Assembly (NCBI GenBank): GCA_913063055.1
Contig: CAJXZK010000010.1
Coordinates: 1-41,954, forward strand
Source: an uncultured bacterium
GTDB lineage: Bacteria > Cyanobacteriota > Vampirovibrionia > Obscuribacterales > Obscuribacteraceae
DNA length: 41,954 bases
Direction: 5' to 3'
Shown here: in pieces, positions 33,390 through 41,640 of the stretch
How the letters are laid out: the number at the start of each line of letters is the position of its first letter
Position numbering within the stretch: position 1 is the first letter of the stretch
Translations under genes and position numbers: made by a program
Notes under the pieces: model-generated
The model's database searches: none
The model's input: only the letters and a program-made list of their open reading frames with translations
What the model was told of the DNA's origin: nothing

Positions 33390-35807
33390 CTATTGTTTGA
33401 CAGCATCCTTAAGCAGCTCTTCTGGCGATTCTTTATAAAATGTAGCGCTAGAATTTTTATCAAAGTTGAGAGTCTGCGGAAAGGAGATTCGAATTTTTTT
33501 TGGCAAGTATGAGTCTTTGAAGTCTTTAATTGCCTTTTTGCTTAGAGAGCTTTCTAGTAGCTGTATAAATTCAAGTTTTTTCAATCTGCCAATAATATTC
33601 AGTACCTTATCTGATGCTAGCTCAGTATCAAGGTTCAGGGTTTTGATGTTCTTGCAGCTGGCTAATAGATTTGCGTCACTTTCAGTTAGCGGTTTTGCCA
33701 GGTTACTCAGGGCTAGTTGTTGAATCTTGAGGGAGCCCTGCAGCGCTTCTAAAAGCTCAGTCTGCTCCGATAGGAAATTACACTGTAGCTTTTCTAATTC
33801 TTTAAGCCGGTTCAGTTTTGCCAGTCCACGACCGGTCAGTTCTGTATCGTTGACGTTAAGGCTCTCTAGATTGGCTAACTTGTTCAGAGCCGTGACATGT
33901 TCATTGCCTAGCTGGCTTCCTTCAATAGAAAGCGCTCTAAGGCCAACCAGCTTGGCTATGTAAGGCATTGCCTTGCTTAAGTCAAAATGTTCGTTCCTGT
34001 CAATTGATGGAAGGATCGTCAGCCCATAGAGCTCGTCGGGCTGAAATGAGTCGAATAATTCGGGATGCGAAAGAATAACTATGTTAGGAAAGAAATAGAG
34101 CGGTTTATTGGCGGGGAGATTCACTAGACCTTGGCAGACGGTAGCATGCCTGCGGCTATTATCTAAACCGATTTGGCCAATTGCTTGATCAGTTGGGAAT
34201 TTAAATTGCACGGTACTGCCGCCATTAACCAGTTGCGAGAAGTATTGCGGCTGGCTGTTATTACTTTGGTCTGCTTCCTTTGTTGCTGTTTCTAGTTGCG
34301 AATGGTAATTAGCCATATCTATGGCGGGTATTTCTGAGTCTTGAATTTTTACTTTCGCTTTGCTTGGGCGATTCCAGATTGAGAACATACTAGTGCCTAG
34401 TATTAGTGCGATGGCTGAGATGATTACGGTTAGTAATATAGTTCTCGAAGGCTTTGACGAAGATTGACCATCGTCGTTATAACTTTGATTGCTTGCTTCT
34501 CCCAGCTCTTCCATCTGCCGAAAAGCTGGCGAGCTTGCTTGAATCTCTTTGCCGTTTTTTATTCTCTCTAAGTCGATGGCCAGTTCTTTTGCCGACTGAT
34601 AGCGATCTTGTGGTCGTTTGGCCAAGCAAGTGGCTAGAGCTGCTTCGATGGATAGAGGGAAATTTTGCTCTGGGGAGACATCGCTTAGTAATGGAGCGAC
34701 CTCTTCTTCGTGCATGAGCATAGTGTCGACTGAGTTTTTTCCTTCAAAGGGGACATAACCCGTCAGTACTTCAAAGAGTGAACAGCCAATTGAATAGATA
34801 TCAGAGCGGGCGTCGATAGTGTCGCCCGTGCATTGTTCCGGGCTCATGTAATATGGGCTGCCAAAAATGTCACCAGCCATGGTCATTTTTTGCAGATTGC
34901 TAGCATCAGCGCTAATTAATTTCGAGATACCGAAGTCTAATACCTTTATTGCTGTGGCACCGTTGTTGGTGCATAGCATAATGTTAGCGGGCTTGATGTC
35001 TCGGTGCACAATGCTGTTGCGGTGAGCGTAGGCTAGGCCGTTCAGTACCTCAATAAAGATGTTCAGGGCTGGCTTGAGTTTGAGCGGTCCTTGATCTACT
35101 AAAATTTCTTCTAAGCTGCGGCCATTTAAGTAGTCCATAGCATAGAAGGGCGTTGAACCGGCATGTATTCCTAAATCGTAGACATTGACGAATGAAGGAT
35201 GATTGAGTGCCGCCATGGTTTTGGCTTCAGCTTTGAAACGCAGCCAGTTTTGCTCATTGACCAGGTCTGGAGCTAGAACTTTCAAAGCAAATTGTTTATG
35301 TAGTGATGTCTGCTCAACTAAGTAGACAACCCCCATTCCACCCATTCCAATTTGCGAGATGATGCGGTAGGTGCCACCTATAACAGTGTCGTTTGAAAGG
35401 ATAGTTTGTTCAGCTGAATCGCTGGCAGCTAGCTTGCGTTTCTTTACACTTTCAGTAAACTGCTTTTTCTGCGCCAGACGATAGGCTGTTTGAGTGCGGC
35501 CACTGCTTGCACTCCTCTTTGCTCGAGCATCACTTCCAGCAAGCGAGCTCGCACTAGCTCCTGGACAGCTGCAACGCAGCTCTTTGAATAAAAACGATGT
35601 AAATGAGCCAGCTCTCTTGTCGATTGGCCGTGATTTGCCACAGTTTAGACAAAGCGGGCTAGCGTCAATAGTTTTGGCTCTTCCTGGCTGTTTTGCTTTG
35701 GCGGCTGCACATTGGCAATAATTTTGCTGAAAGAAATATGAGGTAAAAGAACCAGCACGGCTGGCGAGAGGCGGTTTGCCACAATTTTTGCAAAGTTCGC
35801 TGCTCAT
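33390..35807 (-). CDS. Receptor-like Ser/Thr kinase C (Zn ribbons, kinase, TM, LRR)
   Basis: 805 residues, third member of the family. Ribbons: C6xxC9...C31xC33 and C53xxC56...C79xC81. Kinase about 142-420: GMGGMG (154-159), Lys176, HRDIKPAN (268-275), Asp291 of DFG and 'SPEQ'. Membrane helix about 456-478. The outer domain begins 'PQYFSQLVNGGSTVQFKFP' and ends 'FQPDELYG'. Leucine-rich repeats follow ('LESLNVNDTELTGRGL', 'IKTLNLDTELASDKVL'). All catalytic residues are kept. It stands apart from the A/B run by 18 kb and is paired with an ADP-ribosylglycohydrolase 25 bases downstream. Confidence 0.9.
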   Translation of the reverse strand: MSSELCKNCGKPPLASRAGSFTSYFFQQNYCQCAAAKAKQPGRAKTIDASPLCLNCGKSRPIDKRAGSFTSFLFKELRCSCPGASASSLAGSDARAKRSASSGRTQTAYRLAQKKQFTESVKKRKLAASDSAEQTILSNDTVIGGTYRIISQIGMGGMGVVYLVEQTSLHKQFALKVLAPDLVNEQNWLRFKAEAKTMAALNHPSFVNVYDLGIHAGSTPFYAMDYLNGRSLEEILVDQGPLKLKPALNIFIEVLNGLAYAHRNSIVHRDIKPANIMLCTNNGATAIKVLDFGISKLISADASNLQKMTMAGDIFGSPYYMSPEQCTGDTIDARSDIYSIGCSLFEVLTGYVPFEGKNSVDTMLMHEEEVAPLLSDVSPEQNFPLSIEAALATCLAKRPQDRYQSAKELAIDLERIKNGKEIQASSPAFRQMEELGEASNQSYNDDGQSSSKPSRTILLTVIISAIALILGTSMFSIWNRPSKAKVKIQDSEIPAIDMANYHSQLETATKEADQSNNSQPQYFSQLVNGGSTVQFKFPTDQAIGQIGLDNSRRHATVCQGLVNLPANKPLYFFPNIVILSHPELFDSFQPDELYGLTILPSIDRNEHFDLSKAMPYIAKLVGLRALSIEGSQLGNEHVTALNKLANLESLNVNDTELTGRGLAKLNRLKELEKLQCNFLSEQTELLEALQGSLKIQQLALSNLAKPLTESDANLLASCKNIKTLNLDTELASDKVLNIIGRLKKLEFIQLLESSLSKKAIKDFKDSYLPKKIRISFPQTLNFDKNSSATFYKESPEELLKDAVKQ

Positions 35808-35940
35808 GCTCTCACCATAGGTGATTCTAATTTTAGCAGCCTCTCCAGCTCGATAAGCTGGCCCGGTGGCCTAATTGTCTCGCTAACCCGGTCGTTGTCA
35901 AGCTTTGGCGATTGCAAATACTTGCTTAGCATCTAGGTGC

Positions 35941-35969
35941 TTGCCAAGGCATCTGCGCTAGCATATAGG
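35941..35969 (+). promoter_or_regulatory. Candidate sigma-70 promoter for hemQ
   Basis: TTGCCA (35941-35946, five of six), a 17-base spacer and TATAGG (35964-35969, four of six). A start near 35976 gives a leader of about 25 bases with AGGAG at 35985-35989. The remainder of 35808-36000 shows no further element I can support. Confidence 0.5.
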
Positions 35970-36000
35970 CTGCTCATCCCATTTAGGAGAAACTACGCTC

Positions 36001-36864
36001 ATGCGTCATCCCAGCGTTCCCGAATCATTGGAAGGTTGGTGGATACTCCACCGTATGTTTGACTTCGACCGCTTGTCTTGGGACGAGCTACCGGCCGATG
36101 AACGCGCTGCTATTTTGAAAGAAGCAAGTTCAGCCTTGGCAGCTTTGAAAGATAGTGAAGATAGCGATCTGGGCTTGGCTCAGATGGTTGGACACAAGGC
36201 CGACCTGATGCTCACTCACTATAGCCGCAATTACGAAGGCATGGCCCATGCGCAGATGGTCTTTGACAAGCTGCGGTTGGCTAACTACCTTACTCCAGCT
36301 ACTTCGTATGTATCAGTGCTAGAGCTTGGTCTCTATGAAGCGACCGGTAAGATTCACGCTACATTGAAAGAGCGTGATCTGAAAGCTGGCTCCCCTGAAT
36401 GGATTCAGGCCTTCGATGAGATGGTTATGGCCCAGGCTAAAATTCCCCACTTTGGTGGACGTCTCTGGGCTCGTATCCCGCAAAAACGTTATGTTTGCTT
36501 CTATCCAATGGATAAGAAACGTGGTGAGTCAGTTAACTGGTACACCTTGCCTTACGAAGAGCGCGCTAAGTTGATGATTGAGCATGGCAAGATTGGCAGA
36601 ACCTACCATGGTTTAGTTAATCAAGTAATCTCGGGCTCTATCGGCTTTGACAAGTTTGAGTGGGGCGTAGATCTTTACGCTGATGATCCAATGGTGTTCA
36701 AGAAGCTGATCTACGAAATGCGCTTTGATGAAGCTAGTTCGAAGTATGGCGACTTCGGCGATTTCTACTCGGGCGTGCAATTCTCGCTTGATCAGTTAGC
36801 TACCTATTTTGATGGCACTGGTGTGCCAGCGCTTAACGTGTTGGAGTCTGCTGCTGTAGGCTAG
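36001..36864 (+). CDS. hemQ: Coproheme decarboxylase (chlorite-dismutase family)
   Basis: 287 residues. This enzyme converts coproheme to heme b by two oxidative decarboxylations with H2O2, the last step of the coproporphyrin-dependent pathway. 'NWYTLPYEERAKLMIEHG', 'GRTYHGLVNQVISGSIGFD' and 'EWGVDLYADDP' are close to the HemQ consensus. The catalytic Tyr168 ('YPMDKKR'), proximal His195 and distal Gln208 are 27 and 13 residues apart, the same spacing as Tyr147, His174 and Gln187 of Listeria HemQ. A distal Gln rather than Arg argues against chlorite dismutase. Also called chdC. Followed after 17 bases by the propeller gene. Confidence 0.92.
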   Translation: MRHPSVPESLEGWWILHRMFDFDRLSWDELPADERAAILKEASSALAALKDSEDSDLGLAQMVGHKADLMLTHYSRNYEGMAHAQMVFDKLRLANYLTPATSYVSVLELGLYEATGKIHATLKERDLKAGSPEWIQAFDEMVMAQAKIPHFGGRLWARIPQKRYVCFYPMDKKRGESVNWYTLPYEERAKLMIEHGKIGRTYHGLVNQVISGSIGFDKFEWGVDLYADDPMVFKKLIYEMRFDEASSKYGDFGDFYSGVQFSLDQLATYFDGTGVPALNVLESAAVG

Positions 36865-36881
36865 CTAGTTTGATAGCTAAG

Positions 36882-37967
36882 ATGCCACGAAAGCCACCAC
36901 TAAAGGCACTGTTTTTCGGCCTCGTTACTTGTTTGTTGCTGCTGACAGGATTTTTCTGGCAGAACATTGTTGCGTCAAGCCCTTGGCTTTTAGGCTATCG
37001 TGGGCCAGACCTGTTTGGTATTTATACAGCCAAATTGGATGGCAGTGGCGTTCGTTCGATTTTGTTTGATGAGAAGCGTGAACTTTCGCACCCCAGGGTT
37101 TCTCCTGATGGTAAGCGCATAACTTTTACTCGCTACAATCGTTTGCTAGGTGGTGGAATCGCTGAAGAGAATGGCAGTGATTATTTGCACACCGAAGTTG
37201 TGATTGCCGATATCGATGGTTCTCATCAATTGTCTATTGAGCCAACGGCAGCGCATGTTTTAAACGCTAATAGCAGCTGGATAGACAACAATTCTGTTCT
37301 GTACGTGCACCGGTCTGATTTGACTTCGTTGCCAGAGCTGAGGATATATCATTTGTCCTCACGAAGAGCAAATCGCGTACCGACACCGGCTGGTTTAGCG
37401 GTTTCTGATCCTCATTGTGTCAATGGAAGAGTTGTCTTTCCTGTGGTGCCTATTGACTTGAAAGCGACGACTTGCTGCTTGTATACGATGAAGTTGGATG
37501 GCAGTGGCTTTCGCCAGCTAACGGCGCCGCAAATTACTCCAACGTCTGCTGCCCTTAGTTTTAAGCTCGGTGACTATGATCCGTGGTTCTCGCCAAGTGG
37601 TGATACGGTGGTCTTTATGCGTTATTTCGGTGGGGTTGACTGGCGCATTTTCAGCGTCAATGTTAGTACGGGGGCTGAAAAACTATTGACTCGTCCTGGA
37701 GAAACTAGCGCTATACCCGAGTGGTCCAGCGATGGCAAGTCAATTATTTTTGTCAATTTTGATAAGACAAAACTTGAGAATCTTGGTTTGTATACCATGG
37801 TGCCTTCTGGCTTGAATAAGCAGAAAATTCCGCTGCCTGGAGGGTACTTATATACGCATCCTTCTTTTCTTCCGTCAAATTTAGCAGGTGCTGGCTCAGG
37901 TAGTAATAATAATGCAGCCATCATATATAGTGCTCGTCGGGTTCCAGGATTGCCTGGTGCGCGCTGA
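36882..37967 (+). CDS. TolB-like beta-propeller protein, membrane-anchored
   Basis: 361 residues from ATG 36882 (a TTG 4 codons earlier is weaker). N-terminal anchor about 7-25 (LKALFFGLVTCLLLLTGFFW). The rest is a six-bladed-type propeller of WD40-like PD40 units: 'SHPRVSPDGKRITFTRY', 'DYDPWFSPSGDTVVFMRY' and 'IPEWSSDGKSIIFVNF'. 'YTAKLDGSGVRSI' and 'YTMKLDGSGFRQL' are matching blade starts. It faces the periplasm and is probably a binding or scaffold protein. It likely shares a transcript with hemQ, but a role in heme supply is only suggested by position. Confidence 0.82.
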   Translation: MPRKPPLKALFFGLVTCLLLLTGFFWQNIVASSPWLLGYRGPDLFGIYTAKLDGSGVRSILFDEKRELSHPRVSPDGKRITFTRYNRLLGGGIAEENGSDYLHTEVVIADIDGSHQLSIEPTAAHVLNANSSWIDNNSVLYVHRSDLTSLPELRIYHLSSRRANRVPTPAGLAVSDPHCVNGRVVFPVVPIDLKATTCCLYTMKLDGSGFRQLTAPQITPTSAALSFKLGDYDPWFSPSGDTVVFMRYFGGVDWRIFSVNVSTGAEKLLTRPGETSAIPEWSSDGKSIIFVNFDKTKLENLGLYTMVPSGLNKQKIPLPGGYLYTHPSFLPSNLAGAGSGSNNNAAIIYSARRVPGLPGAR

Positions 37968-37989
37968 GATATTTTCGTGCAAATTGGTT

Positions 37990-39066
37990 CTAGTTCGTGA
38001 TCTTCTTTGTCGGCAATTGCTTGCGAAGCTTTTCCAGCTCTGCCTTGATTGTGGCTATCCTCTCTTTGTTCATTGGATGACTTGAGATGATGGCGAGGAC
38101 GGCATTGTCTTTTGTCATTTTGTCTGCTTCTAGGCGCTGGAAAAAATCGATGAAGGCCTCGCCTTTGTAGTCGGCCAAGGTCACCAGTTTAATTCCTTCA
38201 ATGTCGGCGGCTGTCTCTTGTTTGCGGCTGTAATTTAAGCTCTCAAGACCTTCAGCCATAGAAAGCATATTGGCCATGTTGTCTGCGGTTTCAGAGCCAG
38301 CTCCGGCACCAGTAATGATGGTTATGAATGAGAGAAGGCCAACTCTTCTGACAGCGGCTCTCAAAACGTCTCGATGCAAGACATGGCCAATTTCGTGGGC
38401 CATTACCCCCGCCAGTTCGTCGTCGCTCTGAGCGGCGTCTATGAGACCCGTGTTGACGTAAATGGAGCCAGCGGGAAAGGCAAAGGCATTGATTTCAGGG
38501 TCTTTATTTGTTTGAAAATGAAATGTGTATGGGCATTTGTCTAGCTGGGCAACTAGCCGTTGGCCAATTTTCTTTATGCGCTTAGATTGAACAGTATCTT
38601 TTTCTTCGTTTTTGGGCTTGGGTAGAAAATCAGCTACTTTTGCTTCTAATTTATTATCAATGCTGGCAACCAGTGCCCCTTCTAGTGGGTCCATAGCCAG
38701 TACGGTGGCGAGCAACAACAGTGCCGAAATTGCCGATACAGTTAGCCAGTAGCGCTTAAATCGACTGTGCCGCTGGGTCACGTTCTTTTTAGCTTGATCG
38801 GCTAGCTTAGTGATAGCTGTTGAGCCACTTTGTGTTAGTTGCTCTAGCAGCTTGTCGTCGTGAGTAATGAGAACCCTGCCACTCTTGCCGCAGATAATTT
38901 TGAAGCGATCGCCAGCATGGCCAGCCGCTTCAATAGTGAGATCGTCTAAGTTTAAGTTAGCATCAATTTCTTTGATGTAGAGACCTTGAGCGCTGAGCTG
39001 CAGTGTAACAACCTTAGCTTCTGCTGCGTCTACTTCAAATAGTCGAGCTTTGAAATCCTCGCTCAT
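37990..39066 (-). CDS. M48-family membrane metalloprotease
   Basis: 358 residues. Zn site HEIGH at 224-228 in 'LAGVMAHEIGHVLHRDVL', third ligand Glu284 in 'RKQETAADIEG', and 'NAFAFPAGSIYVNTGLI' before it: the standard M48 (BepA/HtpX-like) catalytic layout. One membrane helix at about 106-125 puts the protease outside. The first 90 residues form a separate beta-rich domain ('FKARLFEVDAAEAKVV') of the type found before some M48 proteases. It probably serves envelope protein quality control. TAAGG 9 bases before the ATG. It follows the AIM24 gene by 11 bases: one unit. Confidence 0.87.
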   Translation of the reverse strand: MSEDFKARLFEVDAAEAKVVTLQLSAQGLYIKEIDANLNLDDLTIEAAGHAGDRFKIICGKSGRVLITHDDKLLEQLTQSGSTAITKLADQAKKNVTQRHSRFKRYWLTVSAISALLLLATVLAMDPLEGALVASIDNKLEAKVADFLPKPKNEEKDTVQSKRIKKIGQRLVAQLDKCPYTFHFQTNKDPEINAFAFPAGSIYVNTGLIDAAQSDDELAGVMAHEIGHVLHRDVLRAAVRRVGLLSFITIITGAGAGSETADNMANMLSMAEGLESLNYSRKQETAADIEGIKLVTLADYKGEAFIDFFQRLEADKMTKDNAVLAIISSHPMNKERIATIKAELEKLRKQLPTKKITN

Positions 39067-39077
39067 TAGACGAAACC

Positions 39078-39761
39078 TTACCCCCTGCTCGGAACAAAGC
39101 GACGAACCCAGGCACCGAATCCTTTCGGGTTCCTTGTCTGGATCCAGACCTTTCCTGGCCCTGTGAATTTGCAGGCCAGGCCTTCGCCGCTAGTAAAGCT
39201 TGAAATCCAGTTGGCCCCGGCTTTTACTATTTGATATTCAAGGTCTCCAGACCATGCCACCACGTGTCCGTTGTCGACTATATATTCTTTGCCTGCTGGT
39301 ATGGGAATTTCCATAATTGCGCCAAAGGCTGCCACTGCGACTTCGCCGTGACCGCGCACATGCAAGACAAAGAAGCCCGCACCAGAGAACACTCCGGCCG
39401 TCAACTTTTGCACTCTGGTATCCATTTCAATGTCGCCGAGGCCGGCAAGCATACAGCCATTTTGAATATAGTAATCTTCGCTATTGCGCATCGGTAATAT
39501 TTTTATGTCGCCTGGCACCGATGGAGCAATGATAATGTCGCCATCGCCAGTAGTGGCGGTAATTTCTTGAAAGAAGAATGATTCGCCACCCAAGAATGAT
39601 CTTTTGAAGGCGCCAAATACTCCGCCCCACATATGGCCTTTGATTGACAAGTGCTGAGATTTAGCTACCATGGCTCCAGCTTCGGCTTTGAATTTCTCCC
39701 CGCGTTGAAGATTGACTCGGAGAACAGCGTTAGAGCCTTCGTGCATAGTTTCATACTGCAT
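39078..39761 (-). CDS. AIM24/TIGR00266-family protein
   Basis: 227 residues, cytoplasmic. Family blocks: 'VNLQRGEKFKAEAGAMVAKS', 'GGVFGAFKRSFLGGESFFF', 'GDIIIAPSVPGDIKILPM' and 'GKVWIQTRNP'. The fold is a beta-prism-like trimer (TIGR00266); the molecular role is unknown, though family members are linked to membrane organisation. AAGGA 8 bases before the ATG. It is cotranscribed with the M48 protease. Confidence 0.9.
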   Translation of the reverse strand: MQYETMHEGSNAVLRVNLQRGEKFKAEAGAMVAKSQHLSIKGHMWGGVFGAFKRSFLGGESFFFQEITATTGDGDIIIAPSVPGDIKILPMRNSEDYYIQNGCMLAGLGDIEMDTRVQKLTAGVFSGAGFFVLHVRGHGEVAVAAFGAIMEIPIPAGKEYIVDNGHVVAWSGDLEYQIVKAGANWISSFTSGEGLACKFTGPGKVWIQTRNPKGFGAWVRRFVPSRG

Positions 39762-39892
39762 TGAATTTTTCCTTCAATTTGCTTTCAATTTGGTTTATCT
39801 TAGCGAATAAACCCATATTCTCACTTGATTAAACTTAGGTCTAACTAGGTATAGAGGCAAGAGGTTCTACTTTCAAGGGATTTTTAGATATT

Positions 39893-40798
39893 ATGGCAGT
39901 CGGTCGATCAGCAGCTAGTAGCGATGACAAAATTCCAAAGAAATATCCCGCTCGGCTCTATCAGGCTGACAGTGGTGAGCCTATCAGTGCCTTGGTTTCA
40001 ATTCAAGGGGATGATTTACTGATCTCGGCCATAGATGGTGAGCATCTCCATAAGTTTGAGGCGGCCAAGGCTAGTGCGTCAGGCGATAGTATTAGCTTTT
40101 TGTTGTCGAGTCTACAGGTTAAAGGTGGTGGTTCTGAAGGCGATAAGGTTGTGCTTATCGATTCCGTCAGCGCTACAACCATAATCATTAACTCTCACGA
40201 TTTTCTTGGCGAGTTGCGTTTGGCTATGCCAGCCCAGCAAATCAAGGGGAATTTTCAACGCCTCAAATTTCAACGATTTCAGTCTAACTTTAGAAACGGT
40301 GTGGTTTGGGTAGTTTTTGCTGGCGTAGTTCTCATTTTCCTTTTTATTGTCACTACGGCGATTATGTATGAGTCTAAGCACCCTGGCCACAAAGGTGTTT
40401 CTGTTTCTGAGCAGGAAGATGAAGAGCAAGCGACCAGTCAGAGCGATGATAGGTCTGCCGAATCTGTGGAGGCAGTCTCCGAAGAGTATGCTGTGACATA
40501 TTATGATAGTGAGACAATGAGTGAGGAGGCTAATCAAGCTCTCACTAGTTACTTGACGGCTTTTCGCATCAAGACTCAGTCTAAGATGCGTAAATTTATT
40601 GCTAAGCCCATGCTCAATGGAGTGGTGGTAGAGCTTACCATTGGTGCTAGCGGAAAATTACTGGACAGCTGCATCGCGCAGTCTGCTGGTGTCGCTAACG
40701 ATAAACTGGTACTGAAGGTGGTGCGCAATGGTTTTCCTCTTCAGCCATTGCCAAAAGGTGTGCAAAGCCCTATAAGAGCTAAGATATTGCTTAAGTGA
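39893..40798 (+). CDS. Membrane protein with TonB-like C-terminal domain
   Basis: 301 residues. Order: a cytoplasmic N-terminal domain (about 18-115) with 'KYPARLYQADSGEPISALVS', one membrane helix (about 136-157), an acidic linker rich in Glu and Ser, then a TonB/TolA-like C-terminal domain (about 215-301) with 'VVVELTIGASGKLLDSCIAQ', 'SAGVANDKLVLKVVRNGFPL' and 'QPLPKGV'. In TonB the anchor helix is N-terminal with a Pro-rich linker; this protein has a soluble domain in front and an acidic linker instead, so it is not a standard TonB and no ExbB or ExbD is nearby. The ribosome site (AGGGA) is rather far from the ATG. Confidence 0.72.
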   Translation: MAVGRSAASSDDKIPKKYPARLYQADSGEPISALVSIQGDDLLISAIDGEHLHKFEAAKASASGDSISFLLSSLQVKGGGSEGDKVVLIDSVSATTIIINSHDFLGELRLAMPAQQIKGNFQRLKFQRFQSNFRNGVVWVVFAGVVLIFLFIVTTAIMYESKHPGHKGVSVSEQEDEEQATSQSDDRSAESVEAVSEEYAVTYYDSETMSEEANQALTSYLTAFRIKTQSKMRKFIAKPMLNGVVVELTIGASGKLLDSCIAQSAGVANDKLVLKVVRNGFPLQPLPKGVQSPIRAKILLK

Positions 40799-40893
40799 CA
40801 ATGTCCCTTCGAAGTTGGCCTTTAAATGCAAAAATCCTAATGCTTTAGCGATTATCAAGTGTTAGAGTGGTTGTGCGGGGTTTGGGAATTACT

Positions 40894-41640
40894 ATGCCAA
40901 CTGTCAACGAAGCGCCTTCTTCTTCTTCTTCTTCTTCCAATACTATGGCGCAAAAGATTCGTAAGCTATTGGCTCTGGCCGATGGTAATAAGAATGAGAA
41001 CGAACGCAACTCCGCCATGAAGTTGGCTATGGAGCTTCTCTCTAAGCATAACCTCGATATGGCTCAGGTTGCTGATAGCGCTGAAGATGTTGACGTGGTT
41101 GAAGTAGATGCCTATTTGAAGCTTGATCCCTGGATTCGCAGCATCATGCATGCAGCCTGCACTCTCTACTACACTCGTTTCATTATGCGCCCTATCTATG
41201 GTGGCTACTATGGCGATAGAAAAGAGTGGCATCCCACTTTTGTTGGTACCCCAGAAAACATTGATTGCACAATGGAAATTGCCACATGGCTGATTGATTC
41301 AATTAGGCAAGAAAGCAATTGGCTCTTCCGCGCCGCCTACGAGAGGCGCAGCTTCAGGGTTGGTGCTGCTGACCGAATTTTGGAGAGAGCCAATCAACTA
41401 ATTGCCGAGGAGAAGCAAACTTGTGGCAGCACACCAAGCAATAGTCTAATGGTGTTGCGCAATCAGCTTGAAAGCGCCAACCAGAAGTATATGGACAAGA
41501 AAAATCTTGGCACTTTTCAAAGCCGTGGCAGCTACCACGACCGCTCGGCCTATGGCTTAGGTCAGTCGTTTGGCAATAATGTCAACTTGGGGAAAACAGT
41601 GAAGCCGAAGGCGCTACCTTACCACTCGCCCAGTTCGTAG
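40894..41640 (+). CDS. DUF2786-domain protein
   Basis: 248 residues from ATG 40894; an earlier start at 40867 adds 9 residues. The DUF2786 motif is at about 18-60: 'MAQKIRKLLALADGNKNENE', 'AMKLAMELLSKHNLDMAQV'. A Ser run near residue 10 is coded by seven TTC-phase triplets (40917-40937). The rest is helical and ends in a polar tail with Gly, Ser and Tyr. DUF2786 proteins occur in bacteria and phages; the function is unknown. Its 3' end overlaps the convergent gene at the window edge by 22 bases. Confidence 0.8.
   Translation: MPTVNEAPSSSSSSSNTMAQKIRKLLALADGNKNENERNSAMKLAMELLSKHNLDMAQVADSAEDVDVVEVDAYLKLDPWIRSIMHAACTLYYTRFIMRPIYGGYYGDRKEWHPTFVGTPENIDCTMEIATWLIDSIRQESNWLFRAAYERRSFRVGAADRILERANQLIAEEKQTCGSTPSNSLMVLRNQLESANQKYMDKKNLGTFQSRGSYHDRSAYGLGQSFGNNVNLGKTVKPKALPYHSPSS

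Noticed and set aside
36001-36864. Chlorite dismutase activity
   Set aside because: The distal residue position is Gln, not the Arg of true chlorite dismutases, and the motifs and spacing match coproheme decarboxylase.
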